NCBI GenBank assembly: GCA_002433075.1
Contig: DJHM01000061.1
Coordinates: 146,960-210,959 of the forward strand
Length of the DNA: 64,000 nt
Direction of reading: 5' to 3'
DNA from: Latescibacteria bacterium UBA6620
GTDB taxonomy: Bacteria; Latescibacterota; UBA2968
Shown here: positions 17,296-25,189 of the stretch, piece by piece
How the letters are laid out: each line of letters opens with the position of its first letter
Numbering within the stretch: the stretch's first letter is position 1
Program-made: the position numbers and the translations under genes
Notes under the pieces: model-generated
Database searches by the model: none
What the model was told of the DNA's origin: nothing
Seen by the model: the letters and a program-made list of their open reading frames with translations, nothing else

Positions 17296-18360
17296 ATGAA
17301 GAAGATCTCGATGACGATGATTGCCTCAGCCCTCGCGCTCGGACTCTTCACGTTCGGCCAGTCACAGGCGGAATGCGGCCCCGAATCGTGGAAAGACTGC
17401 GCGGGCAAGCCTTGGGTGGACGGCGACAACATGGAAACCCCGCTCGGCAGCAAGTGGTGGCCTAATCCTCTCTGGGGCGAAGGCGACGAAGCCGGCTCGA
17501 CAAATTGGTACACCAACCCCGAAGTGGTCCGGCGCGCCCTGGCGCAGGTAAAAACCGGAAAGGTCTACGGCCTGGCGCATCCCTATCACGCAAAGATGCC
17601 CCTGTTCGGAGAGCGGGGCTTCGCCTTGCGTATCCCGGGCACCCCGTCGGGCGGGCCCTTCGGAGCCAACAAACTCGTCTATCACGACGACTACCTCGCC
17701 ACCGAGATCAGCCAGGTCGGGACCCAGTTCGACGGGCTCGGCCACATCGGTGTGCAGATCGGTGCGGACGGTGATCGCGACAACATGCGGTGGTACAACG
17801 GCTTCACGAACACCGAAGTCGGCTCCGCTTACGGAATGACGAAGCTGGGCGCCGAGAAACTCCATCCCATCGTCGCCCGCGGCATCCTGATCGATCTTGC
17901 CGCCGTGCTGGGTGACATGGAAGCCGGCCAGGCCGCAACCATGGAAGATGTTCGCGCTACCTTGAAGAAACAGGGCATGGAGGACTTCGAATTCGCCGAA
18001 GGGGATGGGATCTTCTTCCGCTACGGCTGGGAGAGAAACTGGGAGGATCCGGAAGCCTATAACGTCGGTTGTCCCGGTGTCGACATGAGCGTGGCTCGAT
18101 GGGTAGCCGAAGAGGTCAAGGCGGGCGTGACAGGTGGGGATACCTGGCCCGGCACGGACCCCGTGCCGTATCCTGGCGAGGAAGCCTGCGGTTTCTGCAT
18201 CCACACGTATCTGCAAACCCGTCACGGCATCGTCAATCACGAGAACCTGGCGCTCAAGCAACTGGCCGATGCGGGTGTCTACGTCTTCGCCTACATTTTC
18301 AACCCCGCCCCCATCGTCGGAGCCACGGGGTCGATCGGATCACCGGTCGCCATTCGATAG
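17296..18360 (+). CDS. Secreted cyclase family protein (kynurenine formamidase-like fold)
   Basis: A 354-residue protein with a clear Sec signal peptide (KK followed by a hydrophobic stretch, cleavage near residue 25 after QSQA). The mature part matches the cyclase family; GTQFDGLGH near residue 140 corresponds to the HxGTHxDxxxH zinc motif, with Gln in place of the first motif His. A strong AAGGAGGG site precedes the ATG, and a 12-bp hairpin follows the stop. It may hydrolyse an amide or lactone in the periplasm. It probably forms its own unit or the tail of the 14.5-17.2 kb operon. Confidence 0.85.
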   Translation: MKKISMTMIASALALGLFTFGQSQAECGPESWKDCAGKPWVDGDNMETPLGSKWWPNPLWGEGDEAGSTNWYTNPEVVRRALAQVKTGKVYGLAHPYHAKMPLFGERGFALRIPGTPSGGPFGANKLVYHDDYLATEISQVGTQFDGLGHIGVQIGADGDRDNMRWYNGFTNTEVGSAYGMTKLGAEKLHPIVARGILIDLAAVLGDMEAGQAATMEDVRATLKKQGMEDFEFAEGDGIFFRYGWERNWEDPEAYNVGCPGVDMSVARWVAEEVKAGVTGGDTWPGTDPVPYPGEEACGFCIHTYLQTRHGIVNHENLALKQLADAGVYVFAYIFNPAPIVGATGSIGSPVAIR

Positions 18361-18385
18361 AACGCACCAGGCACAACTGCGACAG

Positions 18386-18431
18386 AGGGCCCTCGTGTTG
18401 TCACCATCGGCAGCACGAGGGCCCTGGCTTT
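18386..18431 (+). terminator. Hairpin terminator after the cyclase gene
   Basis: A perfect 12-bp stem, AGGGCCCTCGTG (18386-18397) with CACGAGGGCCCT (18414-18425) and a 16-base loop. A short GGCTTTG tail follows instead of a strong T-run. It sits 25 bp past the stop codon. The gap 18361-18732 otherwise holds no gene. Confidence 0.7.
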
Positions 18432-18652
18432 GCCGTAGCCCACTCGCCCGGTCACCAGATCAGAAGCATCTGCTTCTACCCTGCAACCGCATCGCGCAGC
18501 AGATTCACATCCAGATGTACAAGCAAAAGAATCGGGCGTTAGAATAAGCCATCAGGAATGGCCGGCTCCTTCGTCCAAAGTGACACGACCCTTGGCAAGC
18601 CGCGGCGAATACCCACTGGCAGTTCGCGAATCCTTCCTGATCTGGTTGCGTG

Positions 18653-18668
18653 TGCGACGTACGTCGCA
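18653..18668. promoter_or_regulatory. 16-bp perfect palindrome, possible operator
   Basis: TGCGACGTACGTCGCA is a gapless perfect palindrome, 65 bp upstream of the NTF2-like gene start. Gapless 14-16-bp palindromes in this position are often dimeric repressor sites. No -35/-10 can be assigned with confidence. Confidence 0.35.
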
Positions 18669-18732
18669 GATAGGTAGTTAAGGGAAATGGGAGCAACGCT
18701 TCACACTGATTAACCCCTACCTAGAAGGCACA

Positions 18733-19314
18733 ATGGCTGACACAGACCTCACACCAGCCCAGCAAGCCATGATGGACACACTGGCTGAGCACGCAAAGGC
18801 GGAGCTGGGCGACAGAGACCTCGATGGCACGCTCTCCACAATGACGAACAACCCATACATCCTGTTCGTTTCGTCTCTAACTGGCGGAGATGATAGAGCT
18901 GGTGTAAGGGAGTTCTATCGTGAATTGATGGATCAATTGCCAGATGACTTAAAGCTGAATCCCATCGCACGCACGATCGGCAGCGACCGGGTTGTCGGTG
19001 AATGTATCCTTACCTTTACGCACAGTGTTTCCATGGACTGGTTACTGCCCGGACTCCCGCCCACGGGCAGGAAGGTTGCGATTCCCTTGGTTGTAGTTTT
19101 CACCTTTGAGAATGGGATGCTTGCAAGTGAGAGGGCGTACTGGGATCAGGCTTCCTTATTGCAGCAACTTGGGCTACTCGAGCGTGGAGGGCTGCCGATA
19201 GCAGGCATTCAGGGGGCAGAGAAACTACGCCAATTGACGGGGGCGAAGATTTATCCCCTCTGGTCTAAGAAAACAAGATTTCTTCAGTCTTCGATATGGT
19301 CCCACTTCCCTTAA
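18733..19314 (+). CDS. Nuclear transport factor 2 / SnoaL-like protein
   Basis: A 193-residue NTF2-fold protein. The pattern DLDGTLSTMTNNPYI, then FYRELMDQLP, DRVVGECILTFTH, MDWLLPGLPPTGRKV and ERAYWDQASLLQQLGLL is that of SnoaL-like polyketide-cyclase or ester-cyclase relatives of unknown substrate. The composition looks lower in GC than the upstream operons. It is the first gene of the decayed accessory region and has no obvious functional partner. Confidence 0.75.
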   Translation: MADTDLTPAQQAMMDTLAEHAKAELGDRDLDGTLSTMTNNPYILFVSSLTGGDDRAGVREFYRELMDQLPDDLKLNPIARTIGSDRVVGECILTFTHSVSMDWLLPGLPPTGRKVAIPLVVVFTFENGMLASERAYWDQASLLQQLGLLERGGLPIAGIQGAEKLRQLTGAKIYPLWSKKTRFLQSSIWSHFP

Positions 19315-19383
19315 CTCACCGTGCGCTATATGACATTGGCTCTTGCCATGACCGAAAAGTACAAAGGCTAAAGTGAGGTTTGC

Positions 19384-19723
19384 GTGCATTCACCAACAAG
19401 GAGAAACGGGATCCAGATTGGCCGCATCTTCACAACCATCTCAGGCTTATTGGTTACACAACTGTGTCTTCTTCCGTCAGTGAGGGCACAGCAAGCTATA
19501 TCTGATAGCACTATTCAGCAGATCACAAAAAGAACGGGTTGAAACAGGACGTAATCCCGGAATCGTAGTCGGCCTTATTGATAAACAGGGCCCTCGCGTT
19601 TTTTCCTACGGGACCTCATGACGAAGCGATGTCGTACTTGATGGAAATACAGTTTTTGAAATTGGTTCGGCTACGAAGGTGTTTACGGCTATTCTTCTCG
19701 TTGAGATGACCGGCAGGTTTCCC
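19384..19723 (+). pseudogene. Serine beta-lactamase/class C-like hydrolase remnant
   Basis: GTG 19384 begins a signal-peptide-like segment ending near VRAQQAISD. The frame then shifts in an A-rich stretch around 19527-19533 and continues as NPGIVVGLIDKQGPRVFSYG. It meets a TGA at about 19618 and continues as VVLDGNTVFEIGSATKVFTA, where SATK is the SxxK catalytic motif of beta-lactamase/transpeptidase-like hydrolases. Everything downstream of about residue 100 is missing. The remnant abuts the GNAT gene in the same frame as its upstream extension. Confidence 0.75.
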
Positions 19724-19738
19724 AGGGAGAAATCCATC

Positions 19739-20377
19739 ATGGAAGCTAGACCTTCTCGTTCGATAGTCCCGCTTCCCGTGAGCCAAATAGGACAGGCGAG
19801 TGATCTGATAGCACGGGCATTCTTTGATGATCCGATAGACGTATACATGGAGCCAGATGAACAAGTACGTGCGCGTATGGGCCGCAGACACCTGGAGGCA
19901 TTCGTCAGATACTGTCATCTCGCAGGAGAGGTATGGACAACAGAAGGAAGCATCGAGGGTATTGCAGGTTGGCTTCGCCCAAGGAGTGGTGAGGTCTCCC
20001 CCAAACTCGAGGTCCAGGCAGGCATGGATGCCATCCCTTCTCTTATTGGTACCGAACAATGGGAACGTATAGCGGCAATAGTCGACTGTCTTGAGACTCT
20101 GCATGAGCAAGACATACAGATGCCGCATTGGTACCTCATGCTGTTGGGAACAGAACCCAACGTACAGTGCCGGGGTATTGGGAGTCAGTTGCTGCAGCCA
20201 GTTCTAACACGCGCCGATGCTGAGGGAATCCCGTGCTACGCGCAAACCAGCAATCTGAGAAATGTCCCTTTCTACTCAAAGCATGGATTCGAGCTTCTAG
20301 TGGAGGTAGACGAACCCGAGAGCGGCGTAAGAATCTGGACGATGTTGCGTGAGCCGCGGGGTGGGAAGACGAGTTGA
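19739..20377 (+). CDS. GNAT family N-acetyltransferase
   Basis: A 212-residue acetyltransferase. The acetyl-CoA loop is visible as QCRGIGSQLL near residue 140, followed by the NVPFYSKHGFELL C-terminal strand pattern. ATG 19739 is the likely true start; the in-frame extension to 19679 belongs to the beta-lactamase remnant. It modifies an unknown amine substrate. An element with attC-like ends follows 35 bp after the stop. Confidence 0.82.
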   Translation: MEARPSRSIVPLPVSQIGQASDLIARAFFDDPIDVYMEPDEQVRARMGRRHLEAFVRYCHLAGEVWTTEGSIEGIAGWLRPRSGEVSPKLEVQAGMDAIPSLIGTEQWERIAAIVDCLETLHEQDIQMPHWYLMLLGTEPNVQCRGIGSQLLQPVLTRADAEGIPCYAQTSNLRNVPFYSKHGFELLVEVDEPESGVRIWTMLREPRGGKTS

Positions 20378-20411
20378 TTCAGCCTGGTGGGCCCTCCCCG
20401 TTACTGCGACA

Positions 20412-20500
20412 GCCGATAACACCGGAACCGCGAACGCCCCGCCAACCGGTTTCACCCACACCGCCTCTCGGCGGCGGCGCGGTCACCTCAAACGTTAGGC
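20412..20500 (+). repeat. Palindrome-bounded element E1 (attC-like)
   Basis: An 89-nt element bounded by GCC-GA-TAAC and GTTAGGC. Seven base pairs form between the ends with a two-base bulge. It contains CACCGCCTCTCGGCGGCGGCG. The right end GTTAGGC fits the integron GTTRRRY core. It is homologous to 29748-29827. The gap 20378-20686 holds this element and a metallo-beta-lactamase N-terminal remnant. Confidence 0.5.
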
Positions 20501-20593
20501 GTAACCAAAAAAACCTGAGACAATCAGACTCCTACGTCCGAGTTACACTATAGGAGGGTTGGTTTCTGACCTCCAGAACCAAAAGGAGCAGAC

Positions 20594-20668
20594 TTGGAAC
20601 GGGTCTTCTCGAATCTCTACCGCATCGGGGGCGAGTCCGACAAGCGCGGACAAGATGAGCAACCGTAA
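20594..20668 (+). pseudogene. MBL-fold hydrolase N-terminal remnant
   Basis: TTG 20594, with AGGAGC upstream, opens a 24-residue frame beginning LERVFSNLYRIGGESDKRG. This is typical of the first strand and turn of MBL-fold hydrolases and stops at TAA 20666-20668, directly ahead of the next gene's ribosome site. The rest of the fold is absent, so it is a truncated remnant or a vestigial leader. Confidence 0.45.
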
Positions 20669-20686
20669 AAAAGGAGAACCATTGCT

Positions 20687-21514
20687 ATGTACATCGGATG
20701 TTATGATGCTTCCGTTAAAGATCTGGGGAATTACCGTTTACGACTCGAGGAATTGGCGCGTCTCGGATTCCGCAGTGTCGGATTAGCTATTAACTGGGAG
20801 GAACACCCGGCGAACCTTGGGGAAGATGAAAAGGCAGGCATTGACGATCTGGTGAAGACGTATTCCCTGGAGGTGAGATTGCATCCAGATCTGGCTTATG
20901 TGTGGCAACTGGCACAGCAAGAAAAGATAGACCTGCTGGTATGTGCTCGCAGGGAGCTCGAGCCGGTCATCGAATGGGGACTCAGGCTCAACGCCTACTC
21001 CATTTGCTGCGACAGCATCCGTCCACTACTGAAGGAAACGGTGGAGGTATTCAAGTTGATGCTCCAGATGAGCCGGGGGACCGATCTCAAATTCGGTGTC
21101 GAAAATAGTCAGAAAGGGGTGATCAATTCCCCCGAGCGACTTAACCAGGCGGTGGAGATGGTTGACGACCCACGGATGGGCGTACTGATCGATACCGGTC
21201 ATATTAACACAACCATTACCAATAGATGGAACTCGTGCACGAGTCCTGAGGAGTTTCTCTCTGCGCTTGATGTGCCGATCTGGGATACGCACTTGCAAAA
21301 CAACAGTGGGAAGACTGATGGAGGTCTCACTGTGCGCGATTCTGAAGGGACGATAGATATGCCCGCCCTTTTACGGGCTTTCCATGCAATCGGCTACACG
21401 GGGGGCCTCCTATTCGAGTGTAAGCGTGGGAACCGGACATTTCAGCAGATCGAGAAGATCCTCGTAGAAGATAAGATCTACCTGGAGAGGATCATTCAGG
21501 AAATATCTTCTTAG
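20687..21514 (+). CDS. Sugar phosphate isomerase/epimerase-like TIM barrel
   Basis: A 275-residue xylose-isomerase-like TIM barrel (AP endonuclease family 2 fold). Likely metal ligands lie in FGVENSQKG (Glu), VLIDTGHIN (Asp and His), IWDTHLQNN (His) and LLFECKRGN (Glu). An AAGGAGAA site precedes the ATG. Substrates in the family are keto sugars, inosose and related compounds. It stands alone among gene remnants, so no pathway partner is evident. Confidence 0.82.
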   Translation: MYIGCYDASVKDLGNYRLRLEELARLGFRSVGLAINWEEHPANLGEDEKAGIDDLVKTYSLEVRLHPDLAYVWQLAQQEKIDLLVCARRELEPVIEWGLRLNAYSICCDSIRPLLKETVEVFKLMLQMSRGTDLKFGVENSQKGVINSPERLNQAVEMVDDPRMGVLIDTGHINTTITNRWNSCTSPEEFLSALDVPIWDTHLQNNSGKTDGGLTVRDSEGTIDMPALLRAFHAIGYTGGLLFECKRGNRTFQQIEKILVEDKIYLERIIQEISS

Positions 21515-21719
21515 CAGGAAGCTTGAGATCCCCTTCCGAGCCTTCCAGCGGAGAACGACAACTCCGGAAAGGATCGCGCGAGGATGGGTTGTACTGCCTC
21601 GGTGAAGAAGAGTCGGCAGAGGTCTATTTATACCCTTCAGAAATTCGGTCATCCGCTACGTTCTCTTCCTGGATGCGCTTGCGCTTAACGAACAAAGGTT
21701 TGCGACGCGCGGTAGCCAC

Positions 21720-22136
21720 GTGTGCGAGGGGGGGCAAAAAGATGCCGTAGATCAGCCTTTGATAGATACACTACAGAATCCCTACTCTCTCCTGCCCGCA
21801 TGGAAATTCGGCGCATTCTTCGTGGGTGTTTTCTTTCTTACCAAAGTTGCAACAGTTCATCTTGGGGAACAGGGTATTTATCCGGCCAGTGCCATTGCAG
21901 GACTGGCAGATGCCAGCGCTGTTTCCCTTTCAGCTGCAACCATGGTAAACCACGGATCTCTGTCTGTTCCTGCTGCAGGGCGGGCTGTCCTGGTTGCTGT
22001 TGCCATGAATGCCCTTGCAAAATGGATTATGGTACTAATTAATGGCAATAGGGATCTCACTTTTTGGTTGGGAGGCGGCTTTGTGACCATGACAGGAACA
22101 GGCGCAGTGTTGATGAGACTTCTCTATACTTCTTAA
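21720..22136 (+). pseudogene. DUF4010/MgtC-family membrane protein, C-terminal fragment
   Basis: The frame encodes about 135 residues matching the last third of DUF4010 membrane proteins: NPYSLLPAWKFGAFFVGVFF, then AIAGLADASAVSLS and AGRAVLVAVAMNALAKW, with three or four hydrophobic segments. The preceding domains are missing, and upstream DNA (21515-21719) shows no matching coding sequence. The apparent start is arbitrary. This looks like a 5'-truncated gene. Confidence 0.6.
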
Positions 22137-22204
22137 CGCTCCAGAAACTTGTGGTGGATGACTTGGAAAATGTCCAAAGTGTACGGGCCGTTGGAGGTAC
22201 GTCG

Positions 22205-22406
22205 ATGAAGTACCATAGTATCTCTTCAAGTCACATACCGAAAAGGCAAGCCGCTCGCTGCTTATCTATACCTGGCAAAACCTGGGCAGAAGAGCACGCG
22301 GACTGAAACCATTTCTGAGGACCTTGTCATTGATTACGGCAAGGATAACACACCTCTTGGTATAGAGATTGTTTCGCCCAGCCTCCAAGAATCCCGCGTC
22401 AGATAA
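22205..22406 (+). pseudogene. DUF2283-like small protein, frameshifted
   Basis: From 22230 the frame reads VTYRKGKPLAAYLYLAKPG, then RTETISEDLVIDYGKDN and PLGIEIVSPS, the pattern of DUF2283 proteins (about 60-70 aa, one beta-rich domain). No start codon exists in this frame, which opens just after a TGA, while ATG 22205 lies in the next frame. A single-base indel near 22228 would explain it. Function of the family is unknown. Confidence 0.55.
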
Positions 22407-22447
22407 CTACCCACCCAAGAGCCCGACCCCACCCCTCCCCCATACAC

Positions 22448-22480
22448 AGCCGCGTGATGATTTCAGCCACGCGGCTTTCG
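22448..22480 (+). terminator. Hairpin terminator
   Basis: A perfect 9-bp stem, AGCCGCGTG (22448-22456) and CACGCGGCT (22468-22476), followed by TTTCG. It lies 40 bp after the DUF2283-like frame and upstream of the amidase. The 490-bp gap 22137-22626 holds only these two features. Confidence 0.6.
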
Positions 22481-22626
22481 CGTACGCACTCTGCACGAAT
22501 GCAGCAGCGTCGTGGGTGTTTGTCCGTTAACCGAAATTCCCCACCACCCCTGAACAACGTGTAAGGCAGGCAGATTCACGGTCGCGCAAAATCTGATCCT
22601 TTCGCGGACATAAAGGGAGATAACCC

Positions 22627-24066
22627 ATGGCGAGTATTGACGACTTACTGCCGCTCGATGCTCTGGCACAGGCAGAGCTTGTACGAAAAGGCGAGGTTCA
22701 GGCAATTGAGCTGGTGGAAGCAACTATCGCAGGTATCGAACGCGTGAATCCGCAGTTGAATGCAGTGATTACACCTATGTATGATCAAGCGCGCGAGGCT
22801 GCTAAAGGCAAGCTGCCCGATGGCCCCCTCGCGGGGGTTCCGTACCCTCTCAAGGATCTGGTTGCATCGTATGCCGGCGTACGGCTCGCATCGGGTGCAG
22901 AAATACTGAAGGACTACGTTCCGGATCACGACAGCGAACTGGTGATCAGACTGAAGAATGCAGGGCTCATTATCCTTTGTAAGACGAACACTCCTGAGAT
23001 GGGGTGTAATGTAACGACCGAACCTAGACTGTTCGGTCCCTCACGCAATCCCTGGGATACCACACGGACGACGGGCGGATCAAGCGGCGGGTCGGCGGCA
23101 TTGGTAGCCGCTGGTGCGGTTCCCGCAGCGCACGCCAACGATGGGGCCGGATCGATCCGGATTCCGGCTTCGTGCTGCGGCGTGTTCGGCCTCAAACCCA
23201 CCAGATCGCGTAATCCATGGGGGCCAGACGCTGGCGACTGGGCAAGCGGTCTGGCCGCAGAACACGCCGTGACGCGTTCGGTGCGGGACAGCGCAGCTCT
23301 CCTCGATGCCACCTCGGGACCCGATGTCGGCGATCCTTACTGGGCACCCATACCGGAAAGGCCGTTTCTTGAGGAGGTGGGGACCAGTCCTGGCTCTCTC
23401 CGCATTGCCTTTACGACCAAGACGCTCAAGGATGATGCTGTTCATTCCGATTGCGCCGATGCCGTACGAGATGTAGCGAAACTCTGTGCTGACTTAGGGC
23501 ACGAGGTGGTAGAAGCGTCTCCCGCCATTGACGGCGAGATGTTCGAGCAGGCCTTCAGCACTGTGTTCACTTCGGGAACTGCAGGGGTGGTAGATTTGAT
23601 CGGTCAGCTCAACGGCAAGACATTTACTGCCGATCAGTTGGAACCACTCACTGGATTCGTGTATGAAATGGGCCGTGGGCACAGTGCATCAGATTATCTG
23701 GGCGCTGTAGGGACGATTCAACTTCTGGCGCGTGAGATTGCGCGTTTCTTTGTCGATTGGGACGTCTGGCTCACCCCAACGTTGGGTGAACCACCAGTAA
23801 CCCTTGGAACCTTCGAGGTTTCATCCGACCAGTCCCCACAGGAAGCCCTTGACCGCGTTTGGCAGTTCATTCCCTTTACGCCCCTGTGCAATGCCACCGG
23901 GCAACCAGCGATGTCGGTTCCTTTGTACTGGAATGATGAAAACCTGCCTATAGGGCCCCAATTCATCGGTCGGTTTGGCGATGAGGCGTCGCTCTTCAGG
24001 CTCGCAGCACAACTCGAACAGGCCCGCCCCTGGGCGGATCGACGACCACCTGTGTCAGTGCCATAA
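22627..24066 (+). CDS. Amidase (amidase signature family)
   Basis: A 479-residue amidase-signature enzyme with the Ser-cisSer-Lys triad visible: Lys in YPLKDL near residue 75, the cis-Ser in TTGGSSGGSAA near residue 150, and the nucleophilic Ser in DGAGSIRIPA near residue 175. It hydrolyses a carboxamide. The length and the DWDVWLTPTLGEPP segment fit stand-alone amidases related to 6-aminohexanoate-dimer hydrolase, not GatA, and no gatB or gatC is near. It may hydrolyse amides of aromatic or aliphatic acids; the substrate is undetermined. Confidence 0.9.
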   Translation: MASIDDLLPLDALAQAELVRKGEVQAIELVEATIAGIERVNPQLNAVITPMYDQAREAAKGKLPDGPLAGVPYPLKDLVASYAGVRLASGAEILKDYVPDHDSELVIRLKNAGLIILCKTNTPEMGCNVTTEPRLFGPSRNPWDTTRTTGGSSGGSAALVAAGAVPAAHANDGAGSIRIPASCCGVFGLKPTRSRNPWGPDAGDWASGLAAEHAVTRSVRDSAALLDATSGPDVGDPYWAPIPERPFLEEVGTSPGSLRIAFTTKTLKDDAVHSDCADAVRDVAKLCADLGHEVVEASPAIDGEMFEQAFSTVFTSGTAGVVDLIGQLNGKTFTADQLEPLTGFVYEMGRGHSASDYLGAVGTIQLLAREIARFFVDWDVWLTPTLGEPPVTLGTFEVSSDQSPQEALDRVWQFIPFTPLCNATGQPAMSVPLYWNDENLPIGPQFIGRFGDEASLFRLAAQLEQARPWADRRPPVSVP

Positions 24067-24337
24067 ATAAAGAGAATTGTCTATGGTGCCTGTCTATTGC
24101 TGCCCTGAACGTCAGAGCCGATTGAGGCAGCCCCTCCCAGAACTTCAGTCAACACGGCACCCCCGGCTTCGCTTCGATCCGCAGAAAACCGCTCCGCGGC
24201 TTCGGGGATGCCGAGGACGTTAAGCAAAATGCCGTTTCGAAGATCAGAGCCACCAGTTCGATGAAACAAGCAAGCTGGAAGCCGCTCAGATTGTGGGAAG
24301 CGTCGGCACATCTGATCGGGAACCGGAGGATCTAAGG

Positions 24338-24960
24338 ATGAATGACGAGATCGGAATCACGTTCATGCGCCACGGTCGATCCCGGGCTGATGATGAGGAA
24401 GTCATCGAGGGGAGATACGACTCTCCACTCACTGAGGTAGGCCGTGAACAAGCCGTCCGGCGAGGCGAAGAACTAAAGAAGAGAGGCATCGAGTTCGATG
24501 CAATCATTGCCAGCACGCTTGTCCGAGCTTCAGAGACTGCGAGAATCGTCGGGGAGATATTGGGGATTGAAGTCGAGCCGGACGCTGACTGGATGGAAAA
24601 GGACTATGGCCCTCTGGGGGCATGTCGTTTGCAGACGCACAGAGAACATATCCCGCGCCGGACTTCCACAATCCATTCGAGCCGCACGTTGTAAGTGTAA
24701 ACGCGGGTGAGAGTTTGTGGGATTTCTATGGCCGTGCGGGAAGAGCCTTGGAGAAGTTGATTCGCCGTGGTCCGGGACAATACCTGGTCATCGCACACGG
24801 TGGGGTTCTAAACGCTGCACTATGGTGCATCTGTGGGGCACCGCCACAACCGACCGGCCAAGGGCTCAGCTTCTCGCTTGGAGATACAGGATATATCAGG
24901 ACGCGATATGCTCCCGGAAGGCACCAGTGGGGAATCTATGAACTGAAGCCAGGTGCATAG
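24338..24960 (+). pseudogene. Histidine phosphatase family protein, frameshifted
   Basis: Two overlapping frames together give one phosphoglycerate-mutase-like protein of about 206 residues. Frame 1 from ATG 24338 has the RHG catalytic motif (ITFMRHGRSR) and STLVRASETA. Frame 2 from about 24622 carries VIAHGGVLNAALWCICG with the second catalytic His. The switch falls in CTGGGGGCATG near 24615-24622; one extra G would restore GPLGGMS. This is either a homopolymer sequencing error or a real deletion. GGAGG lies upstream of the start. Confidence 0.7.
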
Positions 24961-25189
24961 GGTATTGAGAGTAAGAATCTGACATGAGAGTGCTTGTGTA
25001 GAAGACGGAACGGCGCTCGGCCGTAGTTCTCGTCGATGCGCCGCACATCCTCATCAGTCAGCGTCGGTGCGGACCTGAGTTGAGATGTCTTTGACATTTC
25101 TTCGAACCAGACTAATCTGCCTGTCGATCTAAACCTGACGGAAACACCTTTTATCGGATAAAGACGTTGTCCCACGAGCGTCTGCTTTC

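Noticed and set aside
24936..25175. 79-codon minus-strand frame after the histidine phosphatase
   Set aside because: TLTDEDVRRIDENYGR looks protein-like, but there is no family match or clear start and it overlaps the upstream gene's end; possibly coding debris.
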